From positions 1 to 64,000 of the forward strand of contig URCF01000011.1 of NCBI GenBank assembly GCA_900546365.1: 64,000 nt of DNA, written 5' to 3'. This stretch comes from an uncultured Porphyromonadaceae bacterium. Its GTDB lineage: Bacteria > Bacteroidota > Bacteroidia > Bacteroidales > Muribaculaceae. Positions 41,427-50,140 of this stretch are shown here, in pieces. The notes below the pieces were generated by a model, which was not told the DNA's origin, did no database searches, and saw only the letters and a program-made list of their open reading frames with translations. The stretch's first letter is position 1. Every line of letters starts with the position of its first letter. The position numbers and the translations under genes were made by a program.

Positions 41427-42116
41427 TCAATTACGTTTTAGATTCATGATTTTGAGCGGGCAAGCAATAGTGCACTTGCCGCATTTGATACAATCGGGAT
41501 GCAAATATCCCTCCTCCATGCCGCGAGCATCATAAGGGGTGATCTGCATCGGGCATACGCGGGCGCAGCTTCTGCATTTCATTTGGCAGGTAGCATCCAC
41601 ACGGATATTTGAGAAACCGGCAGGAAGTGGAGCCTTTTCAGGCGAAGCCCATGACGAAAGCGTTCCCATCGGACACATCGAGCACCATGTTCGCGGTGCG
41701 TATATAAACGAAAGAATTATGCCCACTATCGTAGTGATGACAATGATTTTCCAGAACACCATTCCCATTGCGCCCCAATCGCCCCAGGCGGAATACATCT
41801 GCACTCCAAACATGGCGAAGATGAAAAGCACCATAAAAGAGCGGAATACACGTGTACGCACAAAACCCGGTATCGGTTTATGCGGCGAATATTTAGCCAA
41901 CAAACGGTCATACATACTACCACGGGGACAGGCGTTTCCGCACCACCATCGGCCTCGTTTGAAAGCGAACGCAACCGGAGCAATCATGCAGATGATTGCC
42001 AGCCAACCGATAATCGGGAAAAAGAATCCGGCAACGATATAGGCGAAAAGAATCCAATACAAGGCGTATCCTTTGGTGTGAAGATAGCGGTGGAATTGTT
42101 TTTTGACGGGTGCCAT
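41427..42116 (-). CDS. NapH-like membrane 4Fe-4S protein
   Basis: A 229-residue protein with three or four transmembrane helices ('GYALYWILFAYIVAGFFFPI', 'IICMIAPVAFAF', 'FMVLFIFAMFGVQMY', 'IIVITTIVGIILSFIY'), two membrane CxxxCP motifs ('CGNACPRG', 'CSMCPMG') and two C-terminal ferredoxin motifs ('CQMKCRSCARVCP', 'CIKCGKCTIACP'). This layout is shared by NapH, CcoG and related quinol-oxidising proteins. It likely moves electrons between the membrane and a cytoplasmic acceptor; its pairing with thioredoxin and OxyR suggests a peroxide-response electron supply. Family partner unknown. Confidence 0.85.
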   Translation of the reverse strand: MAPVKKQFHRYLHTKGYALYWILFAYIVAGFFFPIIGWLAIICMIAPVAFAFKRGRWWCGNACPRGSMYDRLLAKYSPHKPIPGFVRTRVFRSFMVLFIFAMFGVQMYSAWGDWGAMGMVFWKIIVITTIVGIILSFIYAPRTWCSMCPMGTLSSWASPEKAPLPAGFSNIRVDATCQMKCRSCARVCPMQITPYDARGMEEGYLHPDCIKCGKCTIACPLKIMNLKRN

Positions 42117-42140
42117 AACTGATGAGATTTTTATTTGTCT

Positions 42141-42149
42141 GCAAATTTA
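42141..42149 (-). promoter_or_regulatory. -7 box for the NapH-like/thioredoxin operon
   Basis: Minus-strand TAAATTTGC, 25 bases before the ATG at 42116. The inverted repeat at 42161-42186 lies just upstream in the -33 region. Confidence 0.6.
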
Positions 42150-42160
42150 CGCCATGAATG

Positions 42161-42186
42161 ATAGATAAACGAATGAATATATCTAT
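42161..42186. promoter_or_regulatory. Candidate OxyR operator
   Basis: ATAGATA (42161-42167) is inverted at 42180-42186 (TATCTAT) with a 12-base spacer, in the 95-base gap between the divergent oxyR and NapH-like genes. The ATAG/CTAT half-sites agree with the core of OxyR binding sites known from enterobacteria. Confidence 0.6.
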
Positions 42187-42211
42187 ATTTACATCGACAA
42201 ACATCTATGGC

Positions 42212-43138
42212 ATGACACTTCAACAACTCAAATACATCGTAGAGATCAATCGTTACCGCAGCTTCGCACAGGCAGCGGAAAGTCTTGAGATTACCCAACC
42301 GACATTGAGCGCGATGTTGCAAAAGCTCGAATCCGAGCTCGATGTGCGTATCTTTGACCGTACAAATAAAAGTGTGACACCGACAGCAATTGGTGAATTG
42401 ATCATCAGTCAGGCTGAACAGATCTGTTCGGAAACCGCACGGCTAACCGAATTGATTGATGAGAACAAGAATAAGATAACCGGCACATTGAATATGTCAA
42501 TCGGGCCGACAATCGCACCCTACATCCTACCGGGTTTCATAAGAGATTACAGGGCATACCATCCGCAGGTTGCACTGAAAATTGAGGAGCTGAAAGCCGA
42601 ATCAATGTTTGAAGGCCTTTCCCGCGGTCAGATTGATGTCGGTATCGCACTTAGCGAATATCAGCGAACAGGAATTTTAGAGATACCGCTTTATACCGAA
42701 CCTTTTTGGGTATATATTTCCGATGAATGCCTGAGGAAATTGCCTGCTTTCAAACCTGAGAATTTAGAACATGAGAAAATGTGGGTAATGCGCGAGGCTC
42801 AATGTTTGCGCAAGAGTACATTCAGTTTTTGCCGGACACGTGAAACGGGCTATCATATTTATGAGGCCGGCAGCATTGAAACACTTATAAGAGTGGTGGA
42901 TGCCAATGGTGGATTCACAATAATTCCCGAAATGCACCTGCCGTTTCTCTCTGACAAACAGCGGGAAAATGTGCGACCGCTGGAAGGGAGCAACAAGTCG
43001 ATGCGCAAAATATCGATGTATATCAAAGATGATTTTGTGCGTCAGTCTATTCTGAATTCAATAATTTCTACCATTGTGTCGGTGGTGCCGAAGAAAATGG
43101 TTGAGCAAAACATCCTGACCAACGGTGTCAAGCTATGA
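42212..43138 (+). CDS. oxyR: OxyR, peroxide-sensing LysR regulator
   Basis: A 308-residue LysR-type regulator. The N-terminal winged helix is 'LKYIVEINRYRSFAQAAESL' with 'TQPTLSAMLQKLESELDVRI'. In the effector domain Cys198 and Cys207 stand in 'QCLRKSTFSFC', with the same nine-residue spacing and a similar C-L-R...F-C setting as the redox cysteine pair (199/208) of E. coli OxyR, so disulphide sensing of H2O2 is likely. 'GSIETLIRVVDANGGFTIIP' is also OxyR-like. The ATG at 42212 was preferred over an in-frame one at 42158 lying before the operator. Confidence 0.9.
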   Translation: MTLQQLKYIVEINRYRSFAQAAESLEITQPTLSAMLQKLESELDVRIFDRTNKSVTPTAIGELIISQAEQICSETARLTELIDENKNKITGTLNMSIGPTIAPYILPGFIRDYRAYHPQVALKIEELKAESMFEGLSRGQIDVGIALSEYQRTGILEIPLYTEPFWVYISDECLRKLPAFKPENLEHEKMWVMREAQCLRKSTFSFCRTRETGYHIYEAGSIETLIRVVDANGGFTIIPEMHLPFLSDKQRENVRPLEGSNKSMRKISMYIKDDFVRQSILNSIISTIVSVVPKKMVEQNILTNGVKL

Positions 43139-43144
43139 CAAATC

Positions 43145-43191
43145 AAGCGGTTGCACAGACTTGTTGGACAGCCGCTTTTTTTGTATCTTTG
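43145..43191 (+). promoter_or_regulatory. oxyR terminator overlapping the methyltransferase promoter
   Basis: AAGCGGTTG (43145-43153) pairs with CAGCCGCTT (43169-43177) followed by a T run, a good terminator. The same bases hold TTG (43161-43163), a 20-base gap and TATCTTTG (43184-43191) for the methyltransferase gene, whose ATG at 43199 is 7 bases past the box. Confidence 0.7.
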
Positions 43192-43198
43192 TCCAATC

Positions 43199-44131
43199 AT
43201 GAGCAACCCTCCCCGCCAACGAGCTCCACGCAACCGTACCCTCACCGTCACTCCGGGCGAGGAGGCTGCGCTTGAGGCTTCAATCATCACCCTCGCGGAG
43301 CTGGAGCAAGGCACCGGGTGGCACAACCGGATTGTCAACGCCGATGTGATGGATTGCCTCGACCTTATCCCCGACGGCCTGTTCCCTCTGATTATCATTG
43401 ATCCACCCTACAACCTCAACAAGGATTTTCATGGCCACAAATTCACGGCCATGCGCACCGACCGCTACGAGGAGTATCTGCGCAGCTGGCTCCACAAGGT
43501 GTGCGACAAGCTCAGCCCCACCGGCACATTATATATATGCGGCGACTGGAAATGCAGTTCGTCGCTCCAGCGCGTGGTGGAGGAACGGCTCACTGTGGTG
43601 AACCGCATCACATGGCAGCGCGAGAAAGGAAGAGGCGCCCGCTCCAACTGGAAAAACTCCATGGAGGATATATGGATGGCGGTCAACAATCCGAAACAAT
43701 ATTGCTTCAATGTGGACGATGTGAAGCTGCGCCGCAAGGTGATTGCGCCATACCGCGATGCCGGCAAGCCCAAGGACTGGGAAGAGAACGCGCAGGGACG
43801 GTTCCGGCTCACCTACCCCTCTAATTTCTGGGACGACATCAGCGTGCCGTTCTGGTCAATGCCCGAAAACACCGACCACCCCACCCAGAAGCCGGAAAAA
43901 TTGTATGCCAAGCTCGTGCTCGCCTCCTCCAACCCCGGCGACCTGATTTTTGACCCGTTCATGGGGAGCGGTACTGCCGCCGTAGTGGCCAAGAAACTCG
44001 GCAGGGAATATTTCGGGGTGGAGATTAACCGCGACTACTGCCTTTGGGCAGCCAAGCGCCTCGCTCTCGCAAGCGTCAACCCCGCCATCCAGGGCTATGA
44101 GGACGGCCTTTTCCGCGAGCGCAACTCCTGA
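43199..44131 (+). CDS. Solitary amino-methyltransferase (beta class, DPPY)
   Basis: A 310-residue site-specific DNA methyltransferase. Motif IV is 'LIIIDPPYNLNKDF' (Asp 68) and motif I is 'IFDPFMGSGTAAVVAKKLGR' (about 250-270) near the C-terminus, giving the beta-class order for N6-adenine or N4-cytosine methylation. 'ENTDHPTQKPEKLYAKLVLA' is typical of the group. The region between, about 130-235, should hold the target-recognition segment. No restriction enzyme, Vsr or S subunit is adjacent, so it looks like an orphan used for regulation or protection. The recognition site is unknown. ATG at 43199 agrees with the promoter. Confidence 0.88.
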   Translation: MSNPPRQRAPRNRTLTVTPGEEAALEASIITLAELEQGTGWHNRIVNADVMDCLDLIPDGLFPLIIIDPPYNLNKDFHGHKFTAMRTDRYEEYLRSWLHKVCDKLSPTGTLYICGDWKCSSSLQRVVEERLTVVNRITWQREKGRGARSNWKNSMEDIWMAVNNPKQYCFNVDDVKLRRKVIAPYRDAGKPKDWEENAQGRFRLTYPSNFWDDISVPFWSMPENTDHPTQKPEKLYAKLVLASSNPGDLIFDPFMGSGTAAVVAKKLGREYFGVEINRDYCLWAAKRLALASVNPAIQGYEDGLFRERNS

Positions 44132-44152
44132 TCTCTCCTTTGGAAGGATTGG

Positions 44153-45892
44153 TTACCAGCCGGAGGATTGCTTGAGATTGGGATTGCGGTCGAGCTCTAC
44201 CAACGGCACAGGCCATATCTCGTGACGCGGCTGATATGTGCGTGTGTACATAAGGTCACCGAAGATGTCTGTTGCATTTTTCACAGACTGTTCAAGTAAT
44301 CCCCAGCGGCGAAGATCCCAGTATCGCTGTCCCTCACCTGCCAGCTCGAAGGCTCTCTCGCGGCGGATGCGCCGGGCCATCTCTTCTTTGCTCCCTACCG
44401 CGAGCCATGCGGCACCGGAATTCAGGCCTGGCATGCCGACACGGGCGCGAATCTTGTTGACCTCTGTCACAGCTTTATCCAAAGCGCCGGCTTCGTTATA
44501 GGCTTCAGCGAGCATGAGGATGACATCGCCGAGACGGATGAGCGGGAATTGATACGGCGTGCGGTTGTATTCGCCCCAATATCCATCAAGATTGCCCGTG
44601 GGTATCCATTTGCGCCAGAAGTACGAGTTCCAACCTTCGGAATTGCGGATAAAAGCCTTTGCCTCCATCGGAGCGCCACCCTTTGTTGGGTCAGCGAGGA
44701 CAAACTGCTTGTCCATCGGCACTGAACCGGCATCCGTGCCCAGATAGTGGGAGTACGGGGTTATCACATTGAGGTTCAGCCGAGGATCGCGCTTGCGATA
44801 TATGTCCATCACTTTGGTGGTGTCGCACTCCAAGGTTGATGTCACATATTCACTTGCCTGATCAATGGCCACACATAGATAGCGGCGGCGTGTCTGGGAA
44901 TCAGCGCTGCCGAATCCGGGATAGATGTCATCCCAGTCAAAAGGCGATCCGTCGAGGTTCTCATACATGTCCACCAATGTGGTTGACGGCACAATACAGT
45001 TGCTTGCGATGAGCCGCATGGTGGACTTGTTGCCGAAATATGACACTATATCAAGAGCGTATCCGGCTGTATTACCATCAATTGACTGTATTGAGAATAT
45101 CATTTCGGAGCTTTGCTTGCCATTGTATAGACGAAACAGCTCGTTGTAATCAGGATGGAGAACATATCCATAATTCTCATGTCTGTTATACACAATCTCC
45201 TCGAAATCAGCAATAGCCTTGTCCCACTGATGATTAAAAAGATACACTTTCCCTCGTAAAGCGTAGGCGGCGCCTTTAGTAGCCCGCCCGAGGTCAGCAG
45301 CATCCCAGCTCACGGGGAGCTTTTCTATAGCTTCGGAAAGGTCCTCAAGAATATGTGCGCGAATTTCGTCCTCGGTGCTGCGTGGAGCATTCAGATTGGC
45401 AAACTGCTCGTTGATGTCGCATGACTCATCGTAATATGGCACCCCGCCCCAGCAATTGAGCATACGGAAGTAGGCCATTGCGCGCAGGAATTTCGCCTCA
45501 CCTGTCACGCGGTCAATCGTTTCCTGACTTATCGGCATGGTAGCCACGTTGCGGATAACAGTGTTTGATCTATGTACCAGTTCATACAGATGCTGCCAAT
45601 GGTTCTGCACGCCGGAGCTGCCTGAGGAGAAACTGCTGCCTCGCGAGATGTCGGCCCATGGAGAAGTGCCGTCGGCAATGTCACTGCACATGTCGAAGGT
45701 AAATTCCATGCCGAAGCACCAGGGTTGTTTCATTGCGGCATACATACCCACGGCGGCCTGTCGTGCATGGCTCTCCGTCTGCCAGAATGTCTGCTCCGAC
45801 ATTTGGTCGGCGGGGGTGAAGTCAAGGCTCTCACAACCGGCCAGAACCAGTGCCATAGCCGCGAAAATATTTGATAGATATTTTATTTCCAT
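44153..45892 (-). CDS. SusD/RagB family nutrient-binding lipoprotein
   Basis: A 579-residue outer-membrane lipoprotein ('FAAMALVLAGCESLDFTPAD', Cys 20) with SusD TPR-like helices ('RQAAVGMYAAMKQ', 'FLRAMAYFRMLNCWGGVPYY', 'AAYALRGKVYLFNHQWDKAI') and the C-terminal 'RIRRERAFELAGEGQRYWDL' region. It binds glycans at the cell surface and caps the SusC channel encoded 6 bases upstream. No enzyme gene accompanies the pair, so the target glycan cannot be inferred. Confidence 0.95.
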   Translation of the reverse strand: MEIKYLSNIFAAMALVLAGCESLDFTPADQMSEQTFWQTESHARQAAVGMYAAMKQPWCFGMEFTFDMCSDIADGTSPWADISRGSSFSSGSSGVQNHWQHLYELVHRSNTVIRNVATMPISQETIDRVTGEAKFLRAMAYFRMLNCWGGVPYYDESCDINEQFANLNAPRSTEDEIRAHILEDLSEAIEKLPVSWDAADLGRATKGAAYALRGKVYLFNHQWDKAIADFEEIVYNRHENYGYVLHPDYNELFRLYNGKQSSEMIFSIQSIDGNTAGYALDIVSYFGNKSTMRLIASNCIVPSTTLVDMYENLDGSPFDWDDIYPGFGSADSQTRRRYLCVAIDQASEYVTSTLECDTTKVMDIYRKRDPRLNLNVITPYSHYLGTDAGSVPMDKQFVLADPTKGGAPMEAKAFIRNSEGWNSYFWRKWIPTGNLDGYWGEYNRTPYQFPLIRLGDVILMLAEAYNEAGALDKAVTEVNKIRARVGMPGLNSGAAWLAVGSKEEMARRIRRERAFELAGEGQRYWDLRRWGLLEQSVKNATDIFGDLMYTRTYQPRHEIWPVPLVELDRNPNLKQSSGW

Positions 45893-45898
45893 AGATTT

Positions 45899-48800
45899 TC
45901 AGAATGTCACATTAATTCCCACAGAATATTGCCGGACAGAAGGATAGCCTACGTTATCAGCAACCTCGGGATCTAATCCGGGAAATTTGGTTATGGTGAA
46001 CAGGTTGTCGATGCTTGTGTAAACCTTCAGGTTCTCAACAAAAAACCTGCGGGTGATTTTTTGAGGAATGGTGTAGCCCAATTGTATATTTTTACACCTG
46101 AGATATGCAGCATTGTGCACAAAGGCATCGCTTGCAATATTGTTCTTTGCATTGGCATTGTTGCGGAGAATGGGATACTTGGAATCATACGGATTTTCAG
46201 GCGTCCAGGCATTGTCGGTTATATCCTTGTTGAGCGACTGCCCCATCACAGTCACAAAACGGAATGCCTGGTTATTGTAGTAAACAGGATTGTTGCCCAC
46301 ACCCTGGAGCATCATGCTGAAGTCAAATCCGTTCCAGGCTGCACTGAGACTCATGCCGTAGGTCAGCCGGGGCTGGGTGCCATGCCCGATTTCCACACGA
46401 TCGTTGGCATCAAGTTTGCCATCTCCATTGGCATCTCGATACAGGAAGTCGCCAAGCTCGGGCCGCTGGTATGTGGCGAAATAATCGGGATTGCGGTCAA
46501 CAAGTGATTGCACATAATCAAGGTCGGCCTGATCGCGCACGATGCGGTCCACGGTCATGACATACAACTGATTGATCGGCTTTCCTTCCTGAGTTTTATA
46601 TACACCGCTTATGGATGATACATCACCTTGGAATTTTGTGACCTTGTTGGTAACAAAAGCCATGTTGAAGCCTATACTGTAGGACACTTTCCCGATATTG
46701 TGATGCCAATTGAGTTCAATGTCAAACCCTTTGTTGTTCACCTCACCGGCGTTTTGGTTGGGCACTGTGCTTGTGCCATGCTCAAGCGGAGCCGGCAGCG
46801 ATATCAAAATCCCCTTGGTGTTCTTATTATACAGATCCACACTTCCGCTCAGGCGGTTGTTGAACAGCGCAAAATCAACACCTATATTGGCCATATCGGT
46901 TTTTTCCCATGTAAGATTGGAATTGGACAACAGAGTCTGGGCAAAACCGCCGGCAACATTGCCGTTGAGCACATAGCCGGTTGTAGCATACAGCGACTGA
47001 TACATATATAAGCTTGTAGTGGCGTTGTTGCCGAGCGAGCCATAGGATGCTCTGATTTTCAGGTTGTCAAGCCACGATGCGCAACCATGCATAAATGACT
47101 CCTGCGAGATTCTCCATCCGGCTGAAACCGAAGGGAAATATCCCCACCGGTGACCGGGTGCAAATTTTGAAGATCCGTCGGCCCTGAGATTGGCCTCAAG
47201 GAGGTACTTGCTGTCCCAGCTGAAATTGACGCGCCCGAAATAGGAGCGCATGGCCCATTCCGTATAATTTCCCTGTATTTCACCATTTGTTGTACCGGCA
47301 TCGATGCCGGTGAGCGAATCATCTATAAGGTCATATTTCCGAAACATTTCGTATTCGTACTTGTCATACTCCTGGCTTGCGCCAAGAAGTATTGACGCAT
47401 CAAGCCTTGACACCTTGAATTTATAGTTAGCCGTGAGCTCGGAAGATCTGAAATTGTCGGCATAGTTGTAGCGACGGATATATGTGCGCACCGAGCCGTC
47501 GCGCAGCAGCACCGGGCCATCGAAAGTAAAGCGGTAGAGATTACGGTCGGTCAGCTGCTGCTCCACTTTTCGTGTCCAGCGGTTGTAGGAGAACGCTCCC
47601 TGGATTGTCAATCCTTTCAGAGGCTGTACTCTCGCGTAGATTTTGGCTACAAGACGGCGTGTCTTTGTCGGGAAATCATCTTTGTAAAACCATTGACGCC
47701 GGTAGGGATTGAAATTACTCACATTTTCTTCCTCAGGGTTCTGTATGCCTCCGTAAAGCCCTGTTGCCGGGTCATAGAGAGTCATGCCCGGAACAGTATT
47801 GAAAGCTCCCGAACCGAATATGACATCACCTCCGGCAGTGGCATTTTCTGCCGACGGATTGTTTTTGTCGATGTAGCCGAATAAATCAGTGCCGACACTA
47901 AGCCATGGCTTGATATTGACATCAAGATTAGTACGCAACTGATAACGCTCGTAGTCGGTGTGATATATCATGCCCGGGTTGTTGACATACCCCATGGATA
48001 TGTTGTAGCGGACTATGCGGCTTCCCCCTGTTATGGCAAGATTATGGTTCTGGACCACCGATACTTTGCGATAAATATGATCCTGCCAATCGGTGTTGGG
48101 ATAAACAGTCGGATTTTGTCCGGCATCATTACGCCATTCATCAATCTTAGCCTGAGAAAATCTCGGGGCCTGACCGTTGGCGATAAGCGCAGCATTTTGA
48201 ATGGTCATGAAATCGGCATAATCAGTCACCAGATTCAAGCGCTTGGCTACAGTCTCAAACGACACATTTCCACTATAAGTGATACGCGGAGGTGTTTCCG
48301 AGCCATGCTTTGTGGTTATAAGAATCACACCGTTGGCAGCTCGAGAACCGTATATTGCGGAAGAAGCAGCGTCTTTAAGTATGGAGATATTATCAATATC
48401 CTGAGGGTTTATATCACTTATGGAAACACCTGTCATTCCGTCAATGACAACCAGCGGTGCCGCATCATTCAATGTGCCCTGTCCACGTATCCTGATACTT
48501 TGCGCCTCATAGCCGGGGGTGTTTCCTCCGCTGTTGGTGACAGTCATACCCGAAGCCAGACCCGCGAGGGCATTTGTTGCATTTGTGATAGGTCGGTCAG
48601 CAAGCGCCACGGAGTTTATCGATGAGACGGCTCCGGTCAGATCAGCTTTGCGGCGGGTGGCGTAACCCACCACCACCACTTCATCAAGAGTGGATGACAC
48701 AGGCAGAAGTTTGATTGTGAGTCCGGTAGCATTATCGGGCGTAACCTCGACCTCTTGCGCCACGCACCCAATGTAGGACACTTTCAGCTTACCCGGCAAA

Positions 48801-49036
48801 TCAAACCGTGCGATGCTGAAATGCCCCTCGGCATCAGAAACCGTTGAATTGCCGGCATTACCACACTGCACAATGGAAGCCCCTATCACCGGCTCACCGC
48901 CGGCGTCAACAACCGTTCCGGCTATAGCGGGCGCCGCCACATTACGCAGCACCTGCACAGAGTCCGGGACAGACTGCGGATATGCTGCATAAACAGTCAA
49001 ACACAATAATGAGACAATGATCGGATAAAATTTCAT
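45899..49036 (-). CDS. SusC/RagA family TonB-linked outer-membrane transporter
   Basis: A 1045-residue protein: signal peptide ('VSLLCLTVYAAYPQS'), carboxypeptidase-like regulatory domain (about 35-115, 'IAGTVVDAGGEPVIGASIVQ'), TonB box ('LDEVVVVGYATRRKADLTGA'), plug ('SIRIRGQGTLNDAAPLVVID', 'DIDNISILKDAASSAIYGSR') and a 22-strand-type barrel. It imports oligosaccharides or peptides with the SusD partner. The ATG at 49036 has a signal peptide right after it; the longer frame to 49126 crosses the promoter. Confidence 0.96.
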   Translation of the reverse strand: MKFYPIIVSLLCLTVYAAYPQSVPDSVQVLRNVAAPAIAGTVVDAGGEPVIGASIVQCGNAGNSTVSDAEGHFSIARFDLPGKLKVSYIGCVAQEVEVTPDNATGLTIKLLPVSSTLDEVVVVGYATRRKADLTGAVSSINSVALADRPITNATNALAGLASGMTVTNSGGNTPGYEAQSIRIRGQGTLNDAAPLVVIDGMTGVSISDINPQDIDNISILKDAASSAIYGSRAANGVILITTKHGSETPPRITYSGNVSFETVAKRLNLVTDYADFMTIQNAALIANGQAPRFSQAKIDEWRNDAGQNPTVYPNTDWQDHIYRKVSVVQNHNLAITGGSRIVRYNISMGYVNNPGMIYHTDYERYQLRTNLDVNIKPWLSVGTDLFGYIDKNNPSAENATAGGDVIFGSGAFNTVPGMTLYDPATGLYGGIQNPEEENVSNFNPYRRQWFYKDDFPTKTRRLVAKIYARVQPLKGLTIQGAFSYNRWTRKVEQQLTDRNLYRFTFDGPVLLRDGSVRTYIRRYNYADNFRSSELTANYKFKVSRLDASILLGASQEYDKYEYEMFRKYDLIDDSLTGIDAGTTNGEIQGNYTEWAMRSYFGRVNFSWDSKYLLEANLRADGSSKFAPGHRWGYFPSVSAGWRISQESFMHGCASWLDNLKIRASYGSLGNNATTSLYMYQSLYATTGYVLNGNVAGGFAQTLLSNSNLTWEKTDMANIGVDFALFNNRLSGSVDLYNKNTKGILISLPAPLEHGTSTVPNQNAGEVNNKGFDIELNWHHNIGKVSYSIGFNMAFVTNKVTKFQGDVSSISGVYKTQEGKPINQLYVMTVDRIVRDQADLDYVQSLVDRNPDYFATYQRPELGDFLYRDANGDGKLDANDRVEIGHGTQPRLTYGMSLSAAWNGFDFSMMLQGVGNNPVYYNNQAFRFVTVMGQSLNKDITDNAWTPENPYDSKYPILRNNANAKNNIASDAFVHNAAYLRCKNIQLGYTIPQKITRRFFVENLKVYTSIDNLFTITKFPGLDPEVADNVGYPSVRQYSVGINVTF

Positions 49037-49063
49037 TTCTTTGCCATTGCGGTTAATCCGGCA

Positions 49064-49093
49064 CAAATATATTGCAGGAAGCAGCAATGGCAA
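49064..49093 (-). promoter_or_regulatory. Promoter of the SusC/SusD genes
   Basis: Minus-strand TTG (49093-49091), a 19-base gap and TATATTTG (49071-49064), 27 bases before the ATG. GGCAT-GAAT-ATGCC forms a small palindrome just upstream at 49111-49124. Confidence 0.7.
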
Positions 49094-49139
49094 AGGAGGT
49101 GTAAACAGACGGCATGAATATGCCAATAAACGGAGCCCG

Positions 49140-50009
49140 TCAATTAATCCGTATCACAAGATAATTCGTAAGACTCCAGAATTTCTCGGGGTTGGTTATG
49201 GTCAAAATCTTGTTTTTGTTTACCTCATGAATCTCATACGAATCTTCAGGATGGTTGGTGTAGATTTTTGCTTTGCCGGAATTAAGGTTGATTGTGCTCA
49301 GATTACGTTTGTCGGCAATGACAAAGAATCCTTTGTCAAAGTCGCCTTCGAGTAGTTTTGATTTGCGTAGAAATCCGGTTTCTATAATTTGATGCTCCTT
49401 TAGCTGTGACTGAGTAGCCACCACATAATAGCATGTATTAAGCTCGTTTTCAAGCCTTGCTGCGGCAACACGGGTGTCATCAAGATTACGGTTGACTGTA
49501 GCCACTGTGCAATTCAGCGAATCCACCTCACTGTTCAAACTGCTGATTCGCTCATTGGCCCGCGACAATTGAGCCCTCAGGGATTCAATATCCTCAGTCT
49601 GGGAGTCGATCTGTTTGCGAAGCACCTCGACTGTACTTTTCAATTCCTCGGTATATAACGAGGATTCTTGAAGCCTCGCTTCCAGCTCGGCCAGCTTTTC
49701 ACGGCGATGTTGCAAAGTTTTTTTCACTGCCGCCATATCGGAGAGCAACTGAGCCCGCTGGGCAGGATTTTCGAAAGATTGCGCACCGGCCACAGTCATG
49801 ATATGCTCAAGGTGCTTGATCTGATCCATATCGGAAGAAATCTCCTTTACCAGATCAAGGAGCCGGTCGCGTTCTTCCAAAGCAGCAGCGAGCTCCTGCT
49901 TCGATGCCTCCATCAAGGAGTCATGCTCTATGGACGGCTCTTTGTTGACACATGCCTGGAGCAGCGTGGCGAGCAATATGAAGGGAATTGCAAAATATTT
50001 CATTTCCAT
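49140..50009 (-). CDS. Coiled-coil lipoprotein
   Basis: A 289-residue lipoprotein ('ILLATLLQACVNKEP', Cys 20). Residues 30-195 are almost continuous heptad coiled coil ('RREKLAELEARLQESSLYTE', 'LKSTVEVLRKQIDSQTEDIE'), and 200-289 a beta-rich domain ('HQIIETGFLRKSKLLEGDFD', 'YEIHEVNKNKILTITNPEKF'). It may span the periplasm as a rod. The function is not known; similar lipoproteins occur widely in Bacteroidales. It lies upstream of susC on the same strand, divergent from lytS. An internal ATG at 50003 is a possible alternative start. Confidence 0.75.
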   Translation of the reverse strand: MEMKYFAIPFILLATLLQACVNKEPSIEHDSLMEASKQELAAALEERDRLLDLVKEISSDMDQIKHLEHIMTVAGAQSFENPAQRAQLLSDMAAVKKTLQHRREKLAELEARLQESSLYTEELKSTVEVLRKQIDSQTEDIESLRAQLSRANERISSLNSEVDSLNCTVATVNRNLDDTRVAAARLENELNTCYYVVATQSQLKEHQIIETGFLRKSKLLEGDFDKGFFVIADKRNLSTINLNSGKAKIYTNHPEDSYEIHEVNKNKILTITNPEKFWSLTNYLVIRIN

Positions 50010-50024
50010 TTATAAAATATAATA

Positions 50025-50032
50025 CAAATATA
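50025..50032 (-). promoter_or_regulatory. -7 box for the coiled-coil lipoprotein
   Basis: Minus-strand TATATTTG, 15 bases before the ATG at 50009. Between it and the lytS promoter lies the palindrome ACAAATTTGT (50074-50083), a possible site for the adjacent LytR regulator. Confidence 0.5.
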
Positions 50033-50105
50033 ATGCTTATCCACAATATTTGCACCGTGCGTCAATAGACAACACAAATTTGTAAACAAACGCACTTGAA
50101 TGATG

Positions 50106-50136
50106 TTGTTTGTATTGCGGGCGCGTGCTAACTTTG
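50106..50136 (+). promoter_or_regulatory. Promoter of lytS/lytR
   Basis: TTG (50106-50108), 20 bases, TAACTTTG (50129-50136). The GTG start at 50141 lies only 4 bases past the box, so the transcript may be leaderless. Confidence 0.7.
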
Positions 50137-50140
50137 CAAT

